Part shown: one piece after another, positions 1 to 8,672 of the stretch
Numbering within the stretch: position 1 is the stretch's first letter
How the letters are laid out: each line of letters starts with the position of its first letter
Assembly (NCBI RefSeq): GCF_000485795.1
Contig: NZ_AXZL01000068.1
Coordinates: 124,001 to 188,000 of the forward strand
DNA from: Shewanella decolorationis S12
Lineage (GTDB): Bacteria; Pseudomonadota; Gammaproteobacteria; Enterobacterales; Shewanellaceae
Reading direction: 5' to 3'
Length of the DNA: 64,000 nt
Notes under the pieces: model-generated
The model's database searches: none
Told to the model about the DNA's origin: nothing
Seen by the model: the letters and a program-made list of their open reading frames with translations, nothing else
Program-made: the position numbers and the translations under genes

Positions 1-121
1 TGATGGTGACATCACCTGGGCACTGCTGACCGTTTGCATCGGTATAGATAAATACAGGTTCACCATTTTCTAGGGTGACATTGACTTTAATAAATTGAGC
101 AAGACCTTGTGGTACGAACAT
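1..121 (-). CDS. Small protein, N-terminal 40 residues only; DP-EP family-like
   Basis: The gene starts at the ATG at 121 on the minus strand and runs off the window start, so only about 40 residues are visible. A good ribosome binding site (AGGAAA) lies about six bases upstream. The visible part begins [15 protein letters not shown], has no signal peptide or membrane segment, and looks like alternating beta strands. From memory it resembles Shewanella SO1698, a DP-EP family beta-sandwich protein described as a self-cleaving aspartic peptidase. I cannot confirm this without the rest of the sequence. It lies 36 bases downstream of the large regulator gene on the same strand, so the two may be co-transcribed. 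Confidence 0.6.
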   Translation of the reverse strand, partial: MFVPQGLAQFIKVNVTLENGEPVFIYTDANGQQCPGDVTI

Positions 122-157
122 GTTTATTTCCTTTCATTGTGTTGTTATAGAATAGCG

Positions 158-3100
158 TCATTGTGCATGTGTACAATTAATAGAACGCTCAAATAAGAGT
201 TTATACTTTGGTTCTTTATTTAATTCCATTAGTTTTTTAATGCGTTCATTTGCTTTGTGGCAAAATGAATTAGTAATTTCAATAGGGTATTCGTTGTTCT
301 CAGAAATTAGTAACTCACTTTCTGCTAAATTGAGTTCGAAAGCCATATTTTGCGAAAAATTCTTTGATAATGTTAGATACGACTCGTATGCTTTTTCTGC
401 GTAAGTTTTGGCATCTTTATATTTTCCAGAGTTCATGAGGAAATAAGATGACGATAAGTAAAAGTTAGCCCATACCTCAGACTTTTTTTGAGTTTCATTA
501 AGATTTTTATCTGCAGACATCGAAGCTTCAAGTACGCTAATTTTGTTCTCTGGAGTTTGCTCAGTTGAAGAGTTACTTAATCTGATTACTTGGAAAACAG
601 AGTAATATCTCAATGTTTTCCATATGTCATTTTGGGGATCTTGCCTTAGTATTTCTTCAACAGTTGATAGGTTTAACTTTGCTTGATTAAGAGCTTCATC
701 TTTATGTTCAGTATAACTAAGCAAATCTGCGAGAGTTTGGTAGCTTCCACTTAGTTTTTCTAGCAAATAAGGACTTTTAATATGATTACCTAGCTCTAAT
801 TCTTGTTGCAGCTCTTTATGGATGGATATTGCTGTGTTTATGTCTCCCAAAGACACTGCCGTACTCGCTAACCAAGAACGTGCATTGGCCACATCGGCAA
901 TCAGTTGGCTATCTTCGGGGGCTTTGGCCAGTGCCAAGAGCTTTAATCGTAATGATTCCTCAAAATCTTGCTGTGCCTTGGCAAAGTCCTGTTGCTTCAT
1001 CGACACTGAGCCCAAGGTGTTATGGGCATAGGACAGCTCCATCAGCGCATCTTTATCCTCTGGCGCTAGGGCATACATGGTTTGGCTATAGCCTAAATAC
1101 TGCTCGAAGAAGGGGCGCGATGCCGCCCAATCACTTACATCATATTTAAGCTGACCCAACCAAAAGGCATTGGCGCCTAAGGTTTTTAGCAGGGCTAAGT
1201 TTTCGGGCTGCAATTCGAGCAGCGGCAGCATTTTTTCCTGTGCGGCGAGTAGGGCGCTGCGGGCCTCATCGATTTTATTACGTGAATAGGCGACTTCGCC
1301 CATGGCCTCTAAGGTTTGCCCATGCTGGAAGCGGGCGTCGAAGCTTAAGTACTTCTCATCGTCTTGGCTGGAGAAATCCGTGAAATATTCCAATGCCTTA
1401 TTGCTGATCCCGTCGAGTAAGTCCATCCGGCCGATGCCGCGCATTTTATCGGCGAAGTCACCCACCATAAACCCGAGCAGATCTTCGGCGGCGAGGCGTT
1501 TTTGCTGGGCCAGCTTTTCGGCTTCGATACTGCGAACGCTCATAATGACTGAGGTTAAGGTGAGTACGCACAGCAGGGCGACGGTAATGCGCCTCGTCCA
1601 GCGCAGCATAGTGGCGCGTTTGCTGGAGGCGGCAATAAAGTCGGTTTCCCGCTCGTCTAAGTCAAACAAGGGGTTTTGCCTAAGGCTTTGGGCCTCTTTT
1701 AAGGGTTTACCCTCGGCCAGCAAATAGGCGCTGTGTTTGGCTTCGCTGAGCCAGCGCTGGGATAAATGCTGTAGTCGGCTCTTAATGCTAAGGCTGTCAT
1801 TATGTTCGCTGATCCACGCTGTCGCCCTTGGCCAGCGGCGCAGCAGGGCTTCGTGGGCGATGCTAAAACAGGGCTCACCATTTTGCAGATGGGACACAAA
1901 TAAGCGGCTATCGACCATGGCTTGCACTAGGGCGGTTTCGGCCGCGCTTTGCAACTGCGACCAGCGTGCAGTGCGGCTGGTGATGGATTTTTCATCCTCA
2001 CGCAGGGTGACTAACAGGGATAAAATCCGTGGCAGACTGGCTTTTTCGGCCTCGGTTAAATGGGAGATGGCCTGCTCGGCATTTTTACCGATAGCGCCTT
2101 CGATGCCGCCCAAGGTGCGATATACAGAGACCAATAGTTTGTCATCGTCGCTGCGTTGTAAATACAGCGCCTGCAAGGTGTATTGCAGCATAGGCAGCGC
2201 ATCTGGGTTGCTGGCGGCATCGCTACAGAGCATTTCATCGAGCGGCATGGCGGTGTCGCTATCGATTTCCCAGGTCAAATTGGCGGCAACGGCTGGCAGG
2301 CGGATCATCTGCAACAGCTCGGTGCGAGTGGGCGGCGCTAAGTCGAAATGGGCGCCGCGCGCTTTGCCCGCCATCAGGCTGGGATAATTGACTAGCTGCG
2401 GATAAAAGTCGTTACGACAGGCACTTAGAATCAACACCGCATGGGAAGTGGCAAGGCGCTCTAACAGCTCGATAAAGGCGCTGCGCTCGGTGTTACTAAA
2501 CAGCGGCGATGATAATAAGACCTCTAATCGGTCGATAAATAAGGCAAAGCGTGGTGTAGCATAAGCCTGATTTTTAAGGCTTTGTTTACATTTATCGACA
2601 ATGCTTTGTGGATCTTGCTCAAGCTTGGCGGCAAGCGAGTCTGCGCTCATTCCCTCAAAGACTGGGCTGTCGTTTAGCTCCCAGTCGAGCATGGCGCTGG
2701 CCAAATCGGTGAGCAGTTGTCCTTTGCTGACATCGGCAAAATCGAGGCTGCTGTAGGCCACAACCCCAACGCCATTAAAGCCATTGGCGGCCATAAGGTT
2801 AGGTAATACACCGGCATTGATTAAGGAGGATTTACCGCTACCACTCGGGCCTAAAATTAAGCAGAAGGCACGGCCAAACTGGATTTGTTGGCTAATACGA
2901 TTTAGCAGCGTGCTAATTTGCTCGCTGCGACCGAAGAACACGTCGGCATAGTTGGCACTGTAGGCTTGCAGGCCCGGAAATGGCGAGCCGCCTTGCCAGG
3001 TTTGTGGCGTGGCGCTGGCCTCGTGGCCAACCGGAAAGCGAACCTCGGCTAAGGTGCGATAGCCACGTTTGCGAATGGTCTCAATGTAACGGGATTCGGT

Positions 3101-3349
3101 GGCGCTATCGCCAAGTGCGCGACGTAACTGGTTGATAATCTTGTGCAGTGGATTGTCGCCCGTGTCGACCCCTGGCCAGCAATGGCTAACAATTTCGTCG
3201 CTGCTGACTACTTCACCGGCGTTCTGGCAGAGAAACAACAATACATCCATTGCCTTAGGTTCAAGTTGTTTAACTTGTTTACCAAGGAGCAGGCTGTTGG
3301 CGCTGGGATTGACTTGCCATTCACCAAAAAAAAATGTGCTGTCACTCAT
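158..3349 (-). CDS. Membrane-anchored winged-helix / P-loop (STAND-type) / TPR transcriptional regulator
   Basis: A 1063-residue CadC-like regulator. Residues 1-105 form an OmpR/CadC-type winged helix (FGEWQVNP, then LLGKQVKQLEPKAMDVLLFL, ending in a KRGYRTL wing). A nucleotide-binding domain follows, with Walker A GPSGSGKSS at about 167-175 and a Walker B-like ALFIDRLEVLL near 270, as in nSTAND1-type ATPases. One membrane helix lies near 583-605, and the rest is TPR-like helical repeats, probably periplasmic. I chose the ATG at 3349 over the ATG at 3400 because the extra 17 residues are not part of the fold and GGAAA precedes 3349. DNA encoding roughly the last 170-230 residues is clearly more A+T-rich than the rest, suggesting a mosaic gene. 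The ligand and target genes are unknown. Confidence 0.85.
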   Translation of the reverse strand: MSDSTFFFGEWQVNPSANSLLLGKQVKQLEPKAMDVLLFLCQNAGEVVSSDEIVSHCWPGVDTGDNPLHKIINQLRRALGDSATESRYIETIRKRGYRTLAEVRFPVGHEASATPQTWQGGSPFPGLQAYSANYADVFFGRSEQISTLLNRISQQIQFGRAFCLILGPSGSGKSSLINAGVLPNLMAANGFNGVGVVAYSSLDFADVSKGQLLTDLASAMLDWELNDSPVFEGMSADSLAAKLEQDPQSIVDKCKQSLKNQAYATPRFALFIDRLEVLLSSPLFSNTERSAFIELLERLATSHAVLILSACRNDFYPQLVNYPSLMAGKARGAHFDLAPPTRTELLQMIRLPAVAANLTWEIDSDTAMPLDEMLCSDAASNPDALPMLQYTLQALYLQRSDDDKLLVSVYRTLGGIEGAIGKNAEQAISHLTEAEKASLPRILSLLVTLREDEKSITSRTARWSQLQSAAETALVQAMVDSRLFVSHLQNGEPCFSIAHEALLRRWPRATAWISEHNDSLSIKSRLQHLSQRWLSEAKHSAYLLAEGKPLKEAQSLRQNPLFDLDERETDFIAASSKRATMLRWTRRITVALLCVLTLTSVIMSVRSIEAEKLAQQKRLAAEDLLGFMVGDFADKMRGIGRMDLLDGISNKALEYFTDFSSQDDEKYLSFDARFQHGQTLEAMGEVAYSRNKIDEARSALLAAQEKMLPLLELQPENLALLKTLGANAFWLGQLKYDVSDWAASRPFFEQYLGYSQTMYALAPEDKDALMELSYAHNTLGSVSMKQQDFAKAQQDFEESLRLKLLALAKAPEDSQLIADVANARSWLASTAVSLGDINTAISIHKELQQELELGNHIKSPYLLEKLSGSYQTLADLLSYTEHKDEALNQAKLNLSTVEEILRQDPQNDIWKTLRYYSVFQVIRLSNSSTEQTPENKISVLEASMSADKNLNETQKKSEVWANFYLSSSYFLMNSGKYKDAKTYAEKAYESYLTLSKNFSQNMAFELNLAESELLISENNEYPIEITNSFCHKANERIKKLMELNKEPKYKLLFERSINCTHAQ

Positions 3350-3653
3350 AGGATTTCCATTGCTTGAGCATCGACTAAGGCGGGGGAATCGCGGTGCCAT
3401 TAGCCATTGTTATTTTTATATTCCATTTGCATATGTTGCTATGGGGTGTTGCGTCAAAAGATTGGCATTATGCCTAGACTCCTTGTTATTTAAAAGCAGT
3501 AAGCTTTTATAATCAATGTAAATTTTATCTTGAAATTGTGACAGCATTTTGTACTGATACCCATGTGTTGTCACAGGGTTGGGGGATTGCGCGATAATTG
3601 CACTTTTACTTGGGTAAACGCTTTGCTTGGCTGCATTAACTCGGATGACGGGT
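3350..3653. other. Intergenic region upstream of the regulator gene
   Basis: About 300 bases between the regulator start and the terminator of the lipase operon. It should hold the regulator's promoter on the minus strand. I see no confident sigma-70 pair or palindromic operator and no credible small gene. A TATAAT at 3508-3513 reads on the plus strand and faces no plus-strand gene. Confidence 0.5.
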
Positions 3654-3682
3654 AAAAAAAAGAGTGCCCAAGGCGGGCACTC
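3654..3682 (-). terminator. Rho-independent terminator of the hydrolase-lipoprotein operon
   Basis: Eight-base stem (3662-3669 paired with 3675-3682, GAGTGCCC/GGGCACTC) with a five-base loop. On the minus strand it is followed by eight U residues (A-run at 3654-3661). It lies about 60 bases past the stop of the lipoprotein gene. Confidence 0.9.
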
Positions 3683-3742
3683 AAAGCGGTTGGGAAGGGA
3701 GAAGTGAAAAATGAAAAGTGAATTAGCGGCTAAACACAGTCG

Positions 3743-5074
3743 TTAGCGGCTAAGCACCAGCGCGTTAGCCTGAAAACTTAACCGTGCCATTTGCCCTTGG
3801 TCTTGCAGCTCTAGCTCGTTGAGTTCAAAGGGCGGTTGTAGACCGGAGGCTTGGATAAGTTTGGGGTCAAACATCAGCTTGAGTTTGGGGGATTCGGGCG
3901 TTAACCAAGTTGCCGCTTGGGTACGCATGATCGCCACTTTTTGGCCCTCGGCATTGGTGCCCGTGAGCACGCCACTCAAACCAAAGCGTCCCGCCTCGGC
4001 GACAGTTAGCTCAAAGTTGACTTGATTCGGCACGCCTTTGTCCCACACTGTCAGCACTTCTGGCTTGATGCTGGCCGAGTTCACATAGGACTTAAAGGCG
4101 GTTTTCACCGTACGCTGCACTGGGCGGCCATCGACCTGAGTCTGGACTGTGACTTCGATTTCACTCAGCCCCGCATTGCTGTTGGCAAGGGGCAAGTCCG
4201 CGGGCACTAAAGCCTGCCATTCATCCCCCTGTTTCACCATGGTCAGCGCTTGCTCTGTGCCATCGGCTTGCTTGAGTTTGGCCTGAGGCGCAAATTGATT
4301 ATTGCTTTGGCTTAAGGCGAGTTTTACCCCAAGCGTTTGGGCATCGGCTGCAATTGCGCTGGGCGCCTTGATGCTCAGTTGATAGGGCGAGCCTTTTTCC
4401 TTCACGTTGACCAGATAGTTGGCCTTAGCGACCAAGGGCTGACTGACTTGTAGGCGATATTCTCCGGCCGTGGCCTTTTCAGACATTTGCAGCGCGCTGG
4501 AGTCATCGGCGAGTCCTGCGCTGGCTAAGGCGTCGGCGCTTACCAGCGACTTAACTAAAGATTCCGTTGCTTGCGGGCTGCTGGCGTTTTTTCCCTGCGG
4601 CGTGTTGCCTATCCGCTGAATTTGCACCCGCTCAGGGGCGACCGCCTCGGCATGCATCAAGGCGCCGCTGCTGATATCGCCGCGGGGCGCTATTCGCACT
4701 AAGCTGCCCGCTTGGCTCAAGTTAAGCTGAACGCCAGCATTTAGCTCGGCGCCGGTGACATTAAGCCAATACTCATCACTCTGGCTTGCCTGCTCAAGCA
4801 CGGGCTGACTGGCTTGGTATTCGCCATAGAGCGGGGTGATAAAGCTGACATAATCGGTACTGGTATTAATCGGCGCGAGGGTTGGCGCGGCGATATTGAT
4901 ATCGACAAGATCGCTATCCGTTGGCGCTGATAAGGTTAAGCCCTTGGCATACATTGGGCTGGCTTCTTTTTGTGGCTCAGGCGTGGTCGATTCATCCTGA
5001 CAGGCACCGAGCAGGCCAGCTAAGATGACCAAGCTGACCGCTTTGCTTAAGGTGCGGAGTGTAAAAGGTGGCAT
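3743..5074 (-). CDS. Secreted lipoprotein of unknown function, partner of the upstream hydrolase
   Basis: A 443-residue protein with a lipoprotein signal: hydrophobic core SLVILAGLLGAC with the lipidated cysteine at 25. The mature part is rich in beta-strand-like segments, Ala, Gln and Ser, without membrane helices or obvious catalytic motifs. It resembles multi-domain beta-sandwich surface lipoproteins, and DUF4785 is a possible family from memory. The gene starts 10 bases after the stop of the alpha/beta hydrolase gene and ends in a strong terminator, so the two form a bicistronic operon. An inferred role is chaperoning, anchoring or modulating the secreted hydrolase. Nothing in the sequence shows an activity. 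Confidence 0.75.
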   Translation of the reverse strand: MPPFTLRTLSKAVSLVILAGLLGACQDESTTPEPQKEASPMYAKGLTLSAPTDSDLVDINIAAPTLAPINTSTDYVSFITPLYGEYQASQPVLEQASQSDEYWLNVTGAELNAGVQLNLSQAGSLVRIAPRGDISSGALMHAEAVAPERVQIQRIGNTPQGKNASSPQATESLVKSLVSADALASAGLADDSSALQMSEKATAGEYRLQVSQPLVAKANYLVNVKEKGSPYQLSIKAPSAIAADAQTLGVKLALSQSNNQFAPQAKLKQADGTEQALTMVKQGDEWQALVPADLPLANSNAGLSEIEVTVQTQVDGRPVQRTVKTAFKSYVNSASIKPEVLTVWDKGVPNQVNFELTVAEAGRFGLSGVLTGTNAEGQKVAIMRTQAATWLTPESPKLKLMFDPKLIQASGLQPPFELNELELQDQGQMARLSFQANALVLSR

Positions 5075-5084
5075 AGTGGGCTCC

Positions 5085-5942
5085 TTAAATATGGTTGCGG
5101 ATCAGCGTGTCTAAGTTAAAACAGGCACGGCGACTCTGCTGATGGCTTAAGGGTTCTTTGCCCCGAGTTTTTTGTTTATCGGTAAACCAGACTGTGCCTG
5201 CGGCTTTTTGGGAGCTGCAATTTAAGAAGCCGTCGGAGCAGCTATCGAGCCAGTTTTGGGTAGTCTCGAGGGCGACCTGATATTGATAGCCTGCGCAGTA
5301 GCTGTCGCTGTCCCAAATGGCGGAATCCACATCTGAGCCGACAACCACCTCGAAGGGTTTACCTAAACTCGGGCGACCGGCGGTGCCGTGGAGCCAAGTG
5401 TTATTGTAGTTTGCCATCCAGCCGACTTGCTGCTGTTTGACCGCATTACTGCCATAACCTAAGAGCCAGCCTAGGGTGGTTTCAAACACATTGCCCTGAT
5501 TGACCGCATCGGCCAGCGGCGTGCCGCCACTTGATGGTGCAAGGGCGATGACTCTAGAGGTGGCGTTGATCACCGCAGGATAGCGGCTGTCCCAGGTGGG
5601 GTTGGATAAAATCCAGCGCACCACATTACCGCCATTGGAGTGGGTGAGCAGGATTAGATCATCAATATTCTTCGCTTGGATAAAGCTATTGAGCTGAGTG
5701 GCGAGGCAACCCGCAGCTGCTTCTTCCCACATATATTGGTCAAAGTCGCAGTTAATCACGGTGTAATTATTGGGAACGGGGATCCCTTGGCGCACCGAGT
5801 TAACAAATTCCGATGTCCAATAGTCGGCTAACGCATTGGTTTGTTTTCCGGTTCCGTGGACAAAGGCGATACCTGTTGCGGCAAAAACCGCGGGGCTGAC
5901 AACTAACAGGCCCAAGAGCATTAAGGTGTTTTTTATCTTCAT
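5085..5942 (-). CDS. Secreted alpha/beta hydrolase (lipase/esterase-like)
   Basis: A 285-residue exported enzyme. It has a cleavable signal peptide (about residues 1-21, ending AVFA), an oxyanion-loop HGTG at 29-32, and a nucleophile elbow THSNGG at 100-105 with Ser102 as the likely nucleophile. The first glycine of the classical GxSxG is replaced by Thr, as in some PGAP1-like and lipase-class hydrolases. His267 in a C-terminal LSHQQ segment is a candidate catalytic histidine. Several cysteines (for example in SYCAGYQ and DSCSDGFLNC) suggest disulfides and a periplasmic or extracellular location. It is the first gene of an operon with the lipoprotein that follows 10 bases downstream. The substrate is unknown. 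Confidence 0.8.
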   Translation of the reverse strand: MKIKNTLMLLGLLVVSPAVFAATGIAFVHGTGKQTNALADYWTSEFVNSVRQGIPVPNNYTVINCDFDQYMWEEAAAGCLATQLNSFIQAKNIDDLILLTHSNGGNVVRWILSNPTWDSRYPAVINATSRVIALAPSSGGTPLADAVNQGNVFETTLGWLLGYGSNAVKQQQVGWMANYNNTWLHGTAGRPSLGKPFEVVVGSDVDSAIWDSDSYCAGYQYQVALETTQNWLDSCSDGFLNCSSQKAAGTVWFTDKQKTRGKEPLSHQQSRRACFNLDTLIRNHI

Positions 5943-6421
5943 GGGTGTTTCTCATCTCTTAGTGATAGAGCACGGCCTTGCAGTCCATTGCTAACGACCA
6001 TTGAGTGTCGGGTGAATGGCGTTAAGTCGCAGCGTTCGGCATGGCAATCGTTTGTCAGGTTTAAATCAATACGGCGAAACCTTGGGAATGGAAGCCTAAA
6101 ACACATCACCGCTTTGGCTTTAGCATCGGCGGTTAAACTGGCCCGACTTCCACTCTGGGTTATTAACCTAGCTGCAACATTTTCTGCTGGCAAGCAAAAA
6201 TTCACTATACAATTTAATGACATAGCGACAATCTTTTGACTGTGTTTTAATAGGGAGCAGGGACACGCTAATTATTTGATCAGTAAACGCTAATAAAACG
6301 CATGGCGTATTAAGCTGTTTAAATTTGCCTAAAGCTGTGGGAAATTATTTTTATTAACACTGATAGGCTAATCAGTTTATTGTTCTGTATATCAAGATGT
6401 TTACACTTTCAGGAGGCACTT
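5943..6421. other. Intergenic region between divergent genes
   Basis: About 480 bases between the minus-strand hydrolase and the plus-strand gene at 6422. It must contain both promoters. Two overlapping open frames here, one on each strand, are complementary shadows of the same DNA with no ribosome binding sites or recognisable folds. No terminator, repeat or structured RNA was recognised. Confidence 0.5.
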
Positions 6422-6790
6422 TTGGCGATAACACAACAGGAAATGAGCCGCTGTTTAACCGAGCTGCATTGCCGCAGCAATTTTTCGGTGAAGAGCATTA
6501 CCGAATATATGTTGCCAGAGACTAAGGAAGCTTTTTATCTGCATATGGAGGGCAAAACCGCGCAACTGATTATCCGCCCGGCCTTTGAGGTATTTTCCAG
6601 CGAACTGGCCACCTTAGCGGGCGTTCATGCCAAGTATGATTATTACCATAATGCGGAAATGACGCGATTCCCCAAGCGCTTACATAAAAGCCTTAACGAA
6701 ACCCACTACGGATTGGCGTTTAGTTTCGATACCCTTGAAGCTGTGCAGCAATTTATCGCACGTTTAAGCGCCATAGTGAAAGGGACTTAG
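6422..6790 (+). CDS. Small cytoplasmic protein of unknown function, TTG start
   Basis: A 122-residue protein that I do not recognise. I chose the TTG at 6422 because a perfect AGGAGG (6411-6416) sits five bases before it. The in-frame ATG at 6443 has a Shine-Dalgarno sequence too close to it, and the frame further upstream lacks one. The protein has no signal peptide or membrane helix. It alternates short helices and strands (LIIRPAFEVFSSELATLAGV, then HYGLAFSFDTLEAVQQFIARL), like a small alpha/beta fold. The last segment suggests one amphipathic C-terminal helix. It is monocistronic, followed by 170 bases and the TetR gene. Confidence 0.8.
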   Translation: MAITQQEMSRCLTELHCRSNFSVKSITEYMLPETKEAFYLHMEGKTAQLIIRPAFEVFSSELATLAGVHAKYDYYHNAEMTRFPKRLHKSLNETHYGLAFSFDTLEAVQQFIARLSAIVKGT

Positions 6791-6960
6791 GACTTCATTA
6801 ATAATACCAGCCTTAAAAACGGTTTAACCCTCTGATATCTTAGGCTTAAGCCCTTTAGGTTAATTTCCTCAGTTTTAATCAAAATGAGGAATTTAACTGC
6901 TGCCTTTTCAAGCAGCTTTTCAGTATATTCCTCAATAGATGAATTTTGCTGGAGAGGCTT

Positions 6961-7659
6961 ATGTCGCTGATCTCTCGTCGCCCAAGAGGTGTGGTTCCCT
7001 TTGCCGCCCAACCTGGGCAGTCCATGACTGCGGGTCGCCCGAAAGGCAACTCTGATGCGCGCCAACGGCTGATTGCGGCTGCGGTGACGCTCTTTAGTGA
7101 ACGCAGTTATCCCACCGTTTCTACCCGTGAAATTGCCCGTGAAGCCGAGGTGGATGCCGCGCTTATCCGCTATTACTTTGGCTCTAAGGCTGGCTTATTT
7201 GAGCAGATGGTGCGGGAAACTCTCGCACCTGTAATTGCGCGTTTGCGTGAAATCTCCAGCGCTCAAGCACCCAATGATATAGGCGAATTGATGCAAACCT
7301 ATTATCGGGTGATGGCACCTAATCCCGGATTACCCCGATTAATCGTGCGTGTGTTGCAGGAAGGTGATGGCACCGAGGCCTATCGGATCATGTTGTCGGT
7401 GTTTGAGCAAATTCTGTCCCTCTCGCGCCAATGGGTCGAGTCGGGATTAGTAAACGCTGGATTACTCAAAGAAGGGCTAGATCCCAATTTAGTGCGCCTG
7501 AGTTTTATCAGTTTGATGGTGTTTCCGCTGATCGCGCCCCCCGTTTTAATGCGTCAGTTTGGTCTGTTTAGTGCCAATGCTGCGGATTTACAACGTTTAG
7601 CACTGCACAATATGCAGGTGTTTACCCAGGGTGTATTACGTGAACCTAGGAGTGAATGA
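6961..7659 (+). CDS. TetR/AcrR-family transcriptional regulator of the efflux operon
   Basis: A 232-residue repressor. The N-terminal helix-turn-helix (about residues 25-75, with VSTREIAREAEVDAALIRYY and FGSKAGLFE) is classical TetR. The C-terminal helical part would bind an inducer and dimerise. I start at ATG 6961, preceded by GGAGAGG. The in-frame TTG five codons earlier would overlap that site. The stop overlaps the start of the HlyD-like gene (ATGATG), so regulator and transporter are translationally coupled. The layout matches the ybiH(cecR)-ybhGFSR type of self-regulated efflux operon, so it probably represses its own operon until a toxic compound binds. Confidence 0.9.
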   Translation: MSLISRRPRGVVPFAAQPGQSMTAGRPKGNSDARQRLIAAAVTLFSERSYPTVSTREIAREAEVDAALIRYYFGSKAGLFEQMVRETLAPVIARLREISSAQAPNDIGELMQTYYRVMAPNPGLPRLIVRVLQEGDGTEAYRIMLSVFEQILSLSRQWVESGLVNAGLLKEGLDPNLVRLSFISLMVFPLIAPPVLMRQFGLFSANAADLQRLALHNMQVFTQGVLREPRSE

Positions 7660-8672
7660 TGATATTAACCAATAGGTTAACAGTGATGTCGGTTATGGCG
7701 CGGCGACTTTCTCCCCAAAGATGGGGCAAGTTGGTGACGAGTCTATTGGGCGCGGCATTGTTGCTGCAATTGACGGCCTGCGGCGATGAATCGCCCCGCG
7801 TGCTGGGCACAGTCGAGCGCGACAGGTTAACCCTCACCGCGCCCGTGGGGGAGCTGATCAACCGGATTAATGTGGTCGAAGGCCAGCAAGTGCAGGCGGG
7901 GGAGGTGTTGCTCGAGCTGGATAGCACAGCCGCTAAGGCGCGCCTTGGACAGCGTCAGGCCGAGCTTAAGCAAGCGCAGGCCAAGTTGGAAGAAGCCGTG
8001 ACGGGTGCCCGCTCGGAAGATATAGATAAAGCCCGTGCCGCCCTTGACGGTGCCAATGCCAGTGTGAAAGAGGCGCAGCAGAATTTTGAGCGCACGCAGC
8101 GGTTATTTAAGACTAAGGTGCTTAGCCAAGCGGACTTAGATGCGGCGCGCGCGGCGCGTGATACCAGCCTTGCCAAGCAGGCCGAAGCCGAGCAGAGCCT
8201 AAGACTGCTACAAAACGGCACCCGTAGCGAGCAACTCGAACAAGCCAGAGCCGCAGTCGAGGCGGCCATGGCTAGCGTGGCGCAGGAGCAAAAGGCCCTT
8301 AAGGATTTAAGCCTAGTAGCGGCAAGACCCGCAGTAGTGGATACCTTACCTTGGCGGGTGGGCGATAGGGTGGCCGCAGGCAGTCAACTCATTGGTTTAT
8401 TAGCAATTGAGCATCCCTATGTGCGGGTGTATCTGCCAGCAACTTGGCTCGATAGGGTTAAGGCGGGGAGCCAAGTGAAGATCTTGGTCGATGGCCGCGC
8501 GCAGCCTATTGCTGGCACAGTGCGTAATATTCGCAGTCAACCGGCTTACACTCCTTTTTATGCCTTAAATGAACGCGATAGGGCGAGATTGATGTATCTC
8601 ACCGATATCGATATTGCGCCAGAGGGGCAGGATTTACCCACGGGAATGGCCCTTGAGGTACAGCTGCCATGA
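7659..8672 (+). CDS. HlyD-family periplasmic adaptor (membrane fusion) lipoprotein
   Basis: A 337-residue adaptor linking an inner-membrane ABC exporter to an outer-membrane channel. It has a lipoprotein signal ending LQLTAC (Cys41), a biotinyl-lipoyl-like half motif (VGELINRINVVEGQQVQAGE), a long Ala/Glu/Gln-rich coiled-coil hairpin over about residues 90-215, and a beta-barrel C-terminus. Two ATGs at 7656 and 7659 overlap the TetR stop. AGGAG at 7648-7652 is better spaced for 7659, and ATG 7686 is also possible. The gene ends in a four-base overlap with the ATPase gene. It resembles YbhG/YhiI, except that lipid rather than a transmembrane helix should anchor it. Confidence 0.9.
   Translation: MILTNRLTVMSVMARRLSPQRWGKLVTSLLGAALLLQLTACGDESPRVLGTVERDRLTLTAPVGELINRINVVEGQQVQAGEVLLELDSTAAKARLGQRQAELKQAQAKLEEAVTGARSEDIDKARAALDGANASVKEAQQNFERTQRLFKTKVLSQADLDAARAARDTSLAKQAEAEQSLRLLQNGTRSEQLEQARAAVEAAMASVAQEQKALKDLSLVAARPAVVDTLPWRVGDRVAAGSQLIGLLAIEHPYVRVYLPATWLDRVKAGSQVKILVDGRAQPIAGTVRNIRSQPAYTPFYALNERDRARLMYLTDIDIAPEGQDLPTGMALEVQLP

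Noticed and set aside
5939..6239. Overlapping open frames on both strands upstream of the hydrolase gene
   Set aside because: They are complementary, have no ribosome binding sites and no recognisable fold; the region is a divergent promoter.
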